Origin: Hyphomonadaceae bacterium
Lineage (GTDB): Bacteria > Pseudomonadota > Alphaproteobacteria > Rhizobiales > Hyphomicrobiaceae
NCBI GenBank assembly: GCA_019747815.1
Contig: JAIEQJ010000050.1
Span: 1 to 64,000 of the forward strand
Direction of reading: 5' to 3'
DNA length: 64,000 bases
Of the stretch, positions 18,852-27,951 are shown piece by piece (the stretch's first letter is position 1; each line of letters starts with the position of its first letter). Made by a program: the position numbers and the translations under genes. The notes below the pieces were generated by a model that made no database searches, had not been told where the DNA came from, and saw only the letters and a list, made by a program, of their open reading frames with translations.

Positions 18852-19945
18852 CGAACCTCATGCCCACGCGCACAATCTATTTCGACGAATCCGGCTTCAC
18901 GGGTCACAACCTGTTAGATGCGGCCCAGCCGATCTTCACTGTTGCGAGTGCCGCCATCACCGATGAGCGCGCCGAAGTGATACTGATCGAGGCCTTTCCC
19001 GACTACCAGGGGCCCGAGTTCAAGTTCAAGAACATCTGGAACACGAACAACAGGCCCGGCCTGCTCAGGTTCGTCGCTCACCTTGCGGCGTTCGAGGACC
19101 TCGCCTTCATCTACATGATCGACAAGCGCTTTGCCGTCCTGACCAAGATCGTCGATTTCCTGATCGAGCCCTACATCACAGATGCCGGTTACGATTTTTA
19201 CGACGATGGGTTTTGCTGGAAGTACGCCAACTACATTCATTTCGGGCTGACGCAGTTCGCGCCGCCGGCGCTGCTCGATGCGCTGCTCAAGACCTACCAG
19301 GCATTCAGCAGGAACCCCACGCCCGGCACTCTGGCTACACTGCGCAGCAGCCTCAAAATCATGGCGGCGAGCACCGAGGAGCCCGTCAAAATCTTCTTCG
19401 AGCAGATGGAGCTCGGGGCGCGGCTCTTCGACCGCTACAACAACCTTGCCAAGTTCAAGGGCTCGGATGAGCTGCAGACGACCGCCATGATCGCCGTCGT
19501 CGCGCACTGGCGGCAGCGCTACAGCGAAGATTTCGCGGTCGTGCACGATTCCTCCTCAAACTTCCTTCGCAGCCGGGATCTTTGGCAGCGCATCACCAAC
19601 AACAACGTACCCAAGCAAAAGCACCGGCTGGGCGACGGCACCTTCGTCGAGTACCCCTTGCGCGTCGTCGCAACGCAAGCCGTCAACTCCGCCGACAGCC
19701 GCGCGATCCAGTTCTGCGATGTGCTTGCCGGTATCGGGACGCGCTATTTCGATCCGCGCACCGTGGAGGGCAACAGGGAATTCATGGACAGCCTTGTCGA
19801 AGCCGGACTCAGGCACATCTCGTACAACGGCATCCGGCCTGCGCCGGTGTTTCCCGACCGCATCCCGCCGAAGCGCCTGTCGGGACCGGACACCGTCGAT
19901 CAGATGACGCACATCATCTTCGGACGGCACAACGAGCTGCGCTGA
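18848..19945 (+). CDS. DUF3800-like (RNase H-fold) protein; GTG 18848 or ATG 18860
   Basis: TRTIYFDESGFTG at N-terminus and NSADSRAIQFCDVLAGIGTRYF near C-terminus; 4-bp overlap with fic stop. Confidence 0.75.
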   Translation: MTNLMPTRTIYFDESGFTGHNLLDAAQPIFTVASAAITDERAEVILIEAFPDYQGPEFKFKNIWNTNNRPGLLRFVAHLAAFEDLAFIYMIDKRFAVLTKIVDFLIEPYITDAGYDFYDDGFCWKYANYIHFGLTQFAPPALLDALLKTYQAFSRNPTPGTLATLRSSLKIMAASTEEPVKIFFEQMELGARLFDRYNNLAKFKGSDELQTTAMIAVVAHWRQRYSEDFAVVHDSSSNFLRSRDLWQRITNNNVPKQKHRLGDGTFVEYPLRVVATQAVNSADSRAIQFCDVLAGIGTRYFDPRTVEGNREFMDSLVEAGLRHISYNGIRPAPVFPDRIPPKRLSGPDTVDQMTHIIFGRHNELR

Positions 19946-20164
19946 AGGCTGCGCGCGCAGACTGCGGTCTTGACGCTCTCCTCGGAAACCTGAATATTGA
20001 TCCGCATTGCCGTGTAATGAGTACATTTTACGTAGTTTGCTGAGTGGAAGTCTCCGGTAGCGCCCGGGCGCACCGGACTGCCTGTGGCACGTCAGCTTGG
20101 CTCACCGAACACCGCACGACGCCACGCAACTGGCGGTCGTTCCAGGAATTGCCGCGAGGGGGAG

Positions 20165-22165
20165 ATGTTCATTGCGGAACTGCGAATAGAGAACTTCAGA
20201 ATCTTTGGAGAAGGGGACAAAGGCCTTCTCCTCAAACTCACGCCGGGCCTCACGGCGCTGGTCGGCGAGAACGACTCCGGCAAGACCGCAATTATCGACG
20301 CTCTGCGCCTCGTTCTCGGCACGAGGGATCAGGAAGCCTACAGGGTCGATGACGCAGACTTTCACCAGCCCGCCGAGGGAGAGCGGCGCCAGGAAATCCG
20401 CATCACCAGCAAGTTCGAGGAACTCACGCTGGCCGATACCGCCGCGTTCGCCGAATACCTCACGTACGAAGACCGGGAAGGCGAAAAGCACCCTGTCCTC
20501 TACGTCAACTGGAAAGCGGTCGCGAACGCGAGGGCCGCGGGGCAGCGCCGCTATACGCTCATCGAGGTCAGGTCTGGCAAAAAAGCGGATGGCCCGCAGC
20601 TTGACCAGGCTGCCCGCCTGCTTCTTTGCACGACATACCTTCGCCCGCTTCGCGACGCCGAACGTGCGATGTCCGCGGGAAGGGGATCGCGCCTCTCCCA
20701 GATCCTGCAGCACACCAGGGAAGCGCAGGAGGGCACGGACTTCGATCCCAACACCGGGCCGCCGGATGACCTGTCGACGTTGAGCGTCCTCGGCATTGGC
20801 GACTTCGCGAACGCGCTGCTCCGCGACCACCCCGGCCTCCGCGGCGCGCGCGACCGGCTCAACACGGACTATCTGAGCAACCTGGCATTCGCCGGTAAGG
20901 GCCTCGAAGGACAAATTTCCGTCAGCGGCGGCGAGGGCGACCTGAGAAGAAGGCAGCTGCTCGAAAAGCTCGAGCTGGAGCTACGCGACCCGGATGCGCA
21001 GAATATGCCGCCCAACCGCGGCCTCGGGTCAAACAATCTGCTGTTTATGACTTGCGAGCTCCTCCTTCTCGGATCGGAAGAGGACGGGTTCCCGCTGCTG
21101 ATCATCGAAGAGCCTGAAGCCCACCTGCATCCCCAGCGCCAGCTCAGGCTCATCCAGTTCCTCCAGCAGCAAGTCAGCGCCGAGCGCGCCGACGGCCAGT
21201 CCATCCAGGTGTTGCTGACGACACATAGCCCGAACCTCGCCTCAGCCATCAAGCTGGACAACCTCGTGCTCCTGCAGCGGGGCAAGGCCTATCCGTTGGC
21301 CCTCGGCCGCACCATGCTCGATGCGGGCGACTACGCCTTTCTCGAGCGCTTTCTCGACGTGACAAAAGCCAATCTCTTCTTCGCGCGCGGCGTGCTCATC
21401 GTGGAAGGGGATGCCGAGAATATCCTTCTGCCGACCATTGCGAGGCTGATCGGGCGCGACCTGACCGAGAACGGTGTATCCATCGTTAACGTCGGAACGG
21501 TCGGTCTTCGCCGCTACGCCCGCATATACCAAAGGAAGGATGCGGCCGCTGACGGGACTATCGATGTCCCGGTCGCCTGCGTTGCGGACCTGGATGTCAT
21601 GCCGGACTGCGCGCCGGCGATCCTGGGCAAGGTGTCTGCCGGGCAACCGTTGCCGGCCGCAAACCAGCGGCGCTGGCGCGCACTCTCCGATTTCCCGAAC
21701 AACACGCTTGCCACGCGCCGGGAGGACATAAGGGCCAGGGCGGCGGGACAAAAGGTGGAAACCTTTGTCTCCGACAAATGGACGCTCGAGTACGATCTGG
21801 CCCGCTGCGGACTCGCCAAAGAAATGTGGCTTGCTGTTCAGCTTGCGCAGGATGACGACAAGATCACGAAGGGATCAAGGTCGCGGTTCGGCGTCACGCG
21901 CGATGCGCTCAAGTCGTGGGAAGCTCTTGCGGAACAGAACTACAGCGACGACGAGCGCGCAACTCACGTCTACGCGACCCTTGCCAACGAGGACGCATCG
22001 AAGCCGATAACAGCGCAGTATCTTGCGCGTCTCCTCGAACTCGGCGGGAAGGGGCGGGTGAGAACGCCGGAGCAATGGCGCACTGTACTACCGCCGTATC
22101 TTGTCGCCGCGATCGATTACGTGACTGTACCGGCGGCCCCGGGCGACGGCGGAGCGGCGCCGTGA
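20165..22165 (+). CDS. gajA: Gabija GajA-like OLD-family ATPase/Toprim nuclease
   Basis: FRIFGEGDKGLLLKLTPGLTALVGENDSGKTAIIDALRLVLG (Walker A), LLIIEEPEAHLHPQRQ, Toprim VLIVEGDAENILLP ... VADLDVMPD; overlaps helicase by GTGA. Confidence 0.85.
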   Translation: MFIAELRIENFRIFGEGDKGLLLKLTPGLTALVGENDSGKTAIIDALRLVLGTRDQEAYRVDDADFHQPAEGERRQEIRITSKFEELTLADTAAFAEYLTYEDREGEKHPVLYVNWKAVANARAAGQRRYTLIEVRSGKKADGPQLDQAARLLLCTTYLRPLRDAERAMSAGRGSRLSQILQHTREAQEGTDFDPNTGPPDDLSTLSVLGIGDFANALLRDHPGLRGARDRLNTDYLSNLAFAGKGLEGQISVSGGEGDLRRRQLLEKLELELRDPDAQNMPPNRGLGSNNLLFMTCELLLLGSEEDGFPLLIIEEPEAHLHPQRQLRLIQFLQQQVSAERADGQSIQVLLTTHSPNLASAIKLDNLVLLQRGKAYPLALGRTMLDAGDYAFLERFLDVTKANLFFARGVLIVEGDAENILLPTIARLIGRDLTENGVSIVNVGTVGLRRYARIYQRKDAAADGTIDVPVACVADLDVMPDCAPAILGKVSAGQPLPAANQRRWRALSDFPNNTLATRREDIRARAAGQKVETFVSDKWTLEYDLARCGLAKEMWLAVQLAQDDDKITKGSRSRFGVTRDALKSWEALAEQNYSDDERATHVYATLANEDASKPITAQYLARLLELGGKGRVRTPEQWRTVLPPYLVAAIDYVTVPAAPGDGGAAP

Positions 22166-24195
22166 CCGCCAGTCCCTTCACGCCGCCCGAAATCACGGAT
22201 GAAGATGTCGCCTGGGCCGCCAAGACCCTGGGGCTGCCCGCAGATGCCTTTAGCGGACCGGATGGAACCGACCCGCGGCTGCATATTCTCAAGTCTGTCG
22301 AGACGCTCGACGTTGAGGCCTGCCCGGGCAGCGGCAAGACGACTTTGCTGGTTGCAAAGCTCGCCATCCTTGCGCGCAAGTGGACGGATGCCCGGCGCGG
22401 CGTCTGCATCCTGTCGCACACGAACGTCGCCCGGCGCGAGATCGAAACCTCGCTCGGCTTCACGCCCGAAGGGAGAAGGTTGCTTTGCTACCCGCACTAT
22501 GTCGGCACCATCCATGGCTTCGTAAATGAATTCCTGGCCGTTCCATGGCTGCGCTCGCTGGGCTATCCGGCTTCCACGATCGACGATCAGCAGTGCGAGG
22601 CGCACCGGCGACGCCTGCTGCAACTCAATCAATTTATCACGCTGCGCAACTACGTCGGCGCGCGCGAAAACAACCCTCAGACAAACCTCGTTGCCGCCTG
22701 GCACGTCAACTCGCCCACATTCGACGTAATCAAGGACAGCGGTCAGCCGGAAATCGCCAATGCAAACGCGCCTTCGGCGCAGCAGCTTCGCGCCCTGGCG
22801 AAGAAGTGCGCGGAAGACGGTTTTCACCGTTACCGGGAAGTGTTCATGTGGGCGAACGACCTGCTGGACAAGCATCCCCTGATAGCCGCCACCATCAAGC
22901 AGCGATTTCCGATGCTCTTCATCGACGAGGTGCAGGACAACAACGAGTTCCAGTCAGCCCTTATCCACCGCCTTTTCATCGAAGGGGACCGGGTCGCCGT
23001 CCGGCAGCGCTACGGCGACTCGAACCAGGCCATCTACGGTCATGCGAATGACAAGGGTGCCGAAAGCGACGTCTTTCCGCAGGACGAGATCAGGAAGGAC
23101 GTTCCCAACAGTCACCGGTTTGGGCAGCAGATCGCCGACATAGCAAATCCGCTCGGGCTTGTCCCGCACGGGCTGCAGGGGCGCGGGCCGTCCTCTGCTA
23201 AGATCGCCAGCGATACAAGCAACAAGCACGCAATCTTCCTGTTCACGGACCAGACGGTCACTCGTGTTCTCGAGGCCTACGCCGCACACCTCAGCGAAAC
23301 GTTTACCGAGCAGGAGCTACGGGACGGGGTCTTTACCGCGGTCGGGGCCGTGCACCGCCCCGGAGCGGAAGATAACGTGCCGAGGTTTGTCCGGCACTAC
23401 TGGCCGGAGTACGATCACGAACTCACGTCGAGCGAGCCAAAGCCTGCGACCTTCTTTCAGTACGTGACTGCGGGCCGCAAGACGACTTTCGAGAGCGGAG
23501 AGGCGCATCAGGCTGTCGAAAAAATCGCCGAAGGGACCATCCGGCTCGCGCGGCTCGTCAACCCCGCCGCCCGCCTTGCTGCGCGGCGGCGAAGGCATTC
23601 CCAAATTCTGGAAGCTCTGGTGCCGCAACCCGAAGTGAGAGAGCACTATCGCGCACTTGTCAGCCTGTTGGTGCACCCCAAAACGGACCTTGCCGCTAAC
23701 AAATGGGATAACGAGTGGTGCGGTAAGGTGATCGCGATTGCCGGATCGCTTGCGGGTACGGCTTTCACCCGCAGTCAACAAGCTGAATTCCTCACCTGGC
23801 CAGTTGCCGCCCAGGCCGGGCAGCAGGCCCAGAAGCCGCGCCGCGATAATTTCTACAGATACCCGGCGGCGTCGCCGACAGTCGCAATTCGCGTCGGATC
23901 GATACACTCCGTCAAGGGTGAGACGCACACTGCTACCATGCTGCTCGACACCTTTTTTCACGAGCATCACTTGCAGGAGCTGAAACCGTGGCTTATCGGC
24001 GCGAATGCCGGGCGCGGAAACTCAGGAGTTCGGATGCAGGCCCGGCTCAAGCAGCATTACGTTGGGATGACAAGGCCCTCACATCTGCTTTGCCTGGCCA
24101 TGAGAGACACGTTTACGCCTCAGGAAATCGAGACACTTAAGGCGCGCGCCTGGCGCGTCGGGCGCATTGAGCAAGCGGCGGTGAACTGGCTGTAG
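22162..24195 (+). CDS. gajB: Gabija GajB-like UvrD/Rep superfamily 1 helicase
   Basis: ACPGSGKTTLLVAKLAIL, MLFIDEVQDNNEFQ, GDSNQAIYG, HYVGMTRPSHLLCLAM; GTG start overlaps gajA stop. Confidence 0.85.
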   Translation: MTASPFTPPEITDEDVAWAAKTLGLPADAFSGPDGTDPRLHILKSVETLDVEACPGSGKTTLLVAKLAILARKWTDARRGVCILSHTNVARREIETSLGFTPEGRRLLCYPHYVGTIHGFVNEFLAVPWLRSLGYPASTIDDQQCEAHRRRLLQLNQFITLRNYVGARENNPQTNLVAAWHVNSPTFDVIKDSGQPEIANANAPSAQQLRALAKKCAEDGFHRYREVFMWANDLLDKHPLIAATIKQRFPMLFIDEVQDNNEFQSALIHRLFIEGDRVAVRQRYGDSNQAIYGHANDKGAESDVFPQDEIRKDVPNSHRFGQQIADIANPLGLVPHGLQGRGPSSAKIASDTSNKHAIFLFTDQTVTRVLEAYAAHLSETFTEQELRDGVFTAVGAVHRPGAEDNVPRFVRHYWPEYDHELTSSEPKPATFFQYVTAGRKTTFESGEAHQAVEKIAEGTIRLARLVNPAARLAARRRRHSQILEALVPQPEVREHYRALVSLLVHPKTDLAANKWDNEWCGKVIAIAGSLAGTAFTRSQQAEFLTWPVAAQAGQQAQKPRRDNFYRYPAASPTVAIRVGSIHSVKGETHTATMLLDTFFHEHHLQELKPWLIGANAGRGNSGVRMQARLKQHYVGMTRPSHLLCLAMRDTFTPQEIETLKARAWRVGRIEQAAVNWL

Positions 24196-24374
24196 CCTTA
24201 GCGCCGACAGGCATCCCGCGGTGGTGCGACGCCGGGTTCTAACCCCGGCTTCGCCCCGTTGCACGCCACATCGAAATCACGCGGAGGATCAGGGCAAGCG
24301 TCGCCTCACGGCGCTGCGGTGTGCCTTCACCGCAGCCGGCGAGCGCATAGGCCGGTCAATGTTCGAAGCACAAA

Positions 24375-25635
24375 TCACAGATTCTTCTCAGCGAGCTGAC
24401 GGAAATCGTCCGGAATCGACCGCGGGATGCCCAAGGCGACCGATCCGTAGCCGATCGCCTCCCATCCAAAGCGATCGCGGACGGCGTCGATCGCGCGGTC
24501 CGCGGCCCAGCGCGCCATCCCGCTCCTGCAACCTGGACGACACCTGCCATCTTCCAATTCAAACGGGAGCTCGAGCTGCAGGACCGGATGCTCCTCCAAG
24601 TTCGATACTGAAATTGCCAACAACGAGATGGTTTTCTCATGCGGGTGATCCGCCAGGGCCGCATGGACCAGTGCCTCGGCGACCTCGGCCAGCATTCTCG
24701 TTGCCGAGATCGGTGCCGCCAACGTGACGGAGCGCGTGACCGAGCACATATCCGCAAAGCGCACGCGCGCGGTTACCGTCCGTCCCGGTCGCGATTTGGC
24801 GCGGAGGTGGGTGGCGATCCTGTCGGCAAGATGGAGGAGCGCCGGCCGAATGACCCGCTCCTCGGCGGGCCTTCTGCCGAGCGCCGACTGGGCGCCGGCC
24901 GAGTGTGACCGCCGCTGCGTCTTGATCTCGCGCGGATCGCGGTTCCACGCCAGCGCCGAGAGCTTCCGGCCCAACGCGTGCCCGAGAAGGTTTTCAAGCC
25001 CCCATGGCTGAACGTGCGCCAACTGTCCCGATGGTGGCCACCGGCATCGGCCAACTGCGCCTTGGTGACGGAGCCCACGCCCCACATCAACTCGACCGGC
25101 AGGTCGTGCAGGAAAGCGAGCTCGGCTGCCGGGTCCACAACCACCAGGCCATCTGGTTTTGCGACCTGAGAGGCGATCTTGGCGAGGTGTTTGGTGCGCG
25201 CCACGCCCACGGAGATCGGAAGTCCCAGCTCCATCCGGACGCCCGGCGTATCTGCGTTGCAATCTGGACCGGCGGACCGAACAGGCGTTCGCACCCGGCA
25301 ACGTCAGCGAAGGCCTCATCGATCGACAGACGTTCGACGAGCGGCGTGAAATCTCCCAGCACCTTGATCGCAGCATCGCCGAGGCGTTGGTATTCCTTGA
25401 AGTTGCCGCCGACGAATTGCAGCTGCGGGCACAGCTCACGGGCGCGCCGTCCCGACATGCCTCCCCGCACGCCGAAGGCCTTAGCCTCATAGGAGGCCGC
25501 GAGCACGACGCCGCCGCCGACGGCGATGGGCTTGCCGCGCAAGGACGGGTCGAGCAGTTGCTCGACCGAGGCGTAGAAGGCGTCGAGGTCAGCGTGCAGG
25601 ATGGTGCCGGCACGGATCACATCGGGCTCGTTCAT
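24375..25635 (-). pseudogene. dinB: Y-family DNA polymerase IV (DinB), disrupted by at least two frameshifts
   Basis: ILHADLDAFYASVEQLLDPSLRGKPIAVGG...LSIDEAFADVAGC in one frame, LGLPISVGVARTKHLAKIASQVAKPDGLVVVDP in a second, GQLAHVQPWGLENLLGHALGRKLSALAWNRDPREIKTQRR to C-terminus in a third. Confidence 0.85.
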
Positions 25636-25649
25636 GGCCCGCCACCCCA

Positions 25650-25868
25650 TCAGCGCCGGGCTTCGGGCTTCTCCCATTGCGCAATCTGCAGCGAAAGCTC
25701 GACGCGGCGCTGGCCAACGCGCATCGCCTGGGCTTGCATCAGTTGGAAGGCAGCCGCATCACCCTGCTCGGCCCTGGCACGCGCCACGGTGTTGAGCGCG
25801 TCGTGCAGCCATTGCCATTCCCTGGCGACCTCGGCTTCTCGCGCCCGCAGCTCCGCCAGGCTTTCCAT
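25650..25868 (-). CDS. Small hypothetical protein (72 aa)
   Basis: MESLAELRAREAEVAREWQWLHDALNTVARARAEQ...; ends just upstream of dinB start. Confidence 0.5.
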   Translation of the reverse strand: MESLAELRAREAEVAREWQWLHDALNTVARARAEQGDAAAFQLMQAQAMRVGQRRVELSLQIAQWEKPEARR

Positions 25869-26012
25869 GTCGCGGCTCCGTCTATGTTCTCTTTTTGTTC
25901 TGTACCGTTATCCTCACTGTATGTCCGGGGCTCGAACGCCCACTCTTAATAGGTGTGAGCCTTTACAGGTGAGGTTGGGTGGCTGATCGACGACTGCGGG
26001 AGAGCGCATGCT

Positions 26013-26708
26013 TTGATACGCGTGATCGACATCGAGACCACAGGCATTGATCCTGCGACGGATGCGATCATCGAGATTGCCAGCGTCGACATGGTGCGGG
26101 ACGGCGGCATTACCAATGCCATGGACACGCTGGTCCGATCGACCAAGCCGATTCCGGCTGGCGCCTCGGCCGTGCACCACATCGTCGATGAGGATGTCGC
26201 GAATGCTCCGACCTTTGCGGAGGTGATCGACCGCTTCAAGGGCGCCGACTTCTATGTCGCCCACAACTGCGAATTCGAGCACAGCTTCCTAGCCGCCCAG
26301 GACGTCGAGCTTGGGCCGTGGATCTGCACGTACAAATGCGCGCTGCGGGTGTGGCCCGAGCTTGAAGGGCACTCGAACCAGGAGCTGCGCTATGCCCTCG
26401 GACGCGCGACCCCGTTCCCGGGGTTCGAGCGCGGCTCGATCTCACCGCATCGGGCGGCGTTCGACGTCGTCGTGACGGCCGCGATCTTCGAAGAGCTGAT
26501 CAAGAAAGCGCGCTGGAGCGAGCTGGTGCACTGGTCGATGGAGCCGGCGCTGCACACGCGCTTTCACTTCGGCAAGTACCGCGGCAAGCGCTACGCCGAC
26601 ATCGCTGCGAGCGACCCCGAATATCTGCAGTGGATCGTCGACAAGTCCGAGCTCGAGGACGGCATCAAGTACAGTGCGCGCCATTGGCTGGCGGAGGTCG
26701 GACGCTGA
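26013..26708 (+). CDS. DnaQ-like DEDDh 3'-5' exonuclease
   Basis: IRVIDIETTGIDPATDAIIEIA, YVAHNCEFEHSFL, SPHRAAFDVVVTA. Confidence 0.85.
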   Translation: MIRVIDIETTGIDPATDAIIEIASVDMVRDGGITNAMDTLVRSTKPIPAGASAVHHIVDEDVANAPTFAEVIDRFKGADFYVAHNCEFEHSFLAAQDVELGPWICTYKCALRVWPELEGHSNQELRYALGRATPFPGFERGSISPHRAAFDVVVTAAIFEELIKKARWSELVHWSMEPALHTRFHFGKYRGKRYADIAASDPEYLQWIVDKSELEDGIKYSARHWLAEVGR

Positions 26709-26734
26709 GGCGTGGCCGGAATGAGAAATACCCG

Positions 26735-27613
26735 ATGAGCCGGTCAACTCCAAGCAAGCAACAGCCCCTGCTGGTGGTCGATGGCGACTCGTTTGCGCAT
26801 CGCGCCTACCACGGCTTACCCAAGACCATCCGGCGGACGGGCGGCAAGGGCGCCGGCGCCATCTTGGGCTTTGCCAACTTCCTTTTGAAGTTCTACGAGG
26901 CCGAGCGGCCGAGGGCGGTGCTGGTGGGTTGGGATACCCTCGACGAGCCGACTTACCGGCACGAAGCGCTGCCGAGCTATCAAGCGGGCCGTGAGTTCGA
27001 GGACGACATCGTCGAGCAGCTCGACGTGCTGCCGGCATTCGTGTCGGCCTGCGGTTTCGCCAACGCCAAGGCAGCTGGTTATGAGGCCGACGACTTTCTG
27101 GCGGCAGCCGTGGCCAAGGAGGAGAAGCGCGGCGGCGCGGCTGTGGTCGCGACCGGCGACCGCGACGCGTACCAGCTGGCGTCCGCGCGCACCATAATCC
27201 TGCAGCCGGTGAAGGCGGGCGAGCTGGCCCGCATCGGTCCGGCCGAGGTGCTGCAGCGCTATGGCGTGGAGCCGAAGCAAGTGCCGGATTTCATCGCGTT
27301 GCGCGGCGACGCATCCGATCGCATTCCCGGTGCACTCGGCGTTGGGCCCAAGACCGCCGCGGCGCTGTTGCGCCGCCATGGCTCCTTAGAGGCCTTGCTG
27401 AAGGCGGGGCGCTTCGAGAGGCAGGCCAAGGAGCTACGGCTCTATCGGTCGATTGCCACCATGGACAAGTCGGCGCCGCTGCCGGCGCTGCGCAACCAGA
27501 CGCCCACCTGGGATCGTGCAGCCGAGCTGGCCCACGGCTGGGGATTGAACAAACTGGCGGAGCGGCTCGTTGGATTGGCAGAGGCTTCCCAGCGCCGTCG
27601 GAGCAAGACATGA
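26735..27613 (+). CDS. FEN-like 5'-3' exonuclease (Pol I N-domain family)
   Basis: LLVVDGDSFAHRAYHGLP, AAGYEADDFLAA, VATGDRDAYQLAS, GDASDRIPGALGVGPKTAAALL. Confidence 0.9.
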   Translation: MSRSTPSKQQPLLVVDGDSFAHRAYHGLPKTIRRTGGKGAGAILGFANFLLKFYEAERPRAVLVGWDTLDEPTYRHEALPSYQAGREFEDDIVEQLDVLPAFVSACGFANAKAAGYEADDFLAAAVAKEEKRGGAAVVATGDRDAYQLASARTIILQPVKAGELARIGPAEVLQRYGVEPKQVPDFIALRGDASDRIPGALGVGPKTAAALLRRHGSLEALLKAGRFERQAKELRLYRSIATMDKSAPLPALRNQTPTWDRAAELAHGWGLNKLAERLVGLAEASQRRRSKT

Positions 27614-27951
27614 AACGCACGCAGCTCGCCTTCCAAGCGGGGTTTCGCCTTGGCGTCGGCAACGACCGCTCGCAATGCGCGGTCATGGTGCTGGCGCGAG
27701 GTGGTGTGGAGGGCGACAGCGAGAACCGGCATCGCGGCGCCGATCAATGGCTGTATGTCGTGTCTGGGACGGGTTCCGCCAAGATCAACGGCCGCGAGGT
27801 GCCATTGAGTGCCGGCACCATGGTGTTGATCGAGCGCGGCGATACGCATGAAATCCGCAACACCGGCCGCTCGCTGCTCAAGACCGCCAGCGTGTACGTG
27901 CCGCCAGCTTACCGGGACGAGGAGACCGAGCTGCCCGCCGGAAAGCGGTAG
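27610..27951 (+). CDS. Cupin-domain protein
   Basis: HRGADQWLYVVSGTGSAKINGREVPLSAGTMVLIERGDTHEIRNTG. Confidence 0.85.
   Translation: MKRTQLAFQAGFRLGVGNDRSQCAVMVLARGGVEGDSENRHRGADQWLYVVSGTGSAKINGREVPLSAGTMVLIERGDTHEIRNTGRSLLKTASVYVPPAYRDEETELPAGKR

Noticed and set aside
24200-24290. tRNA gene or att-type tRNA fragment (GCCGGGTTCTAACCCCGGC)
   Set aside because: A hairpin is present, but no acceptor or anticodon arm could be assembled, so it is not called.
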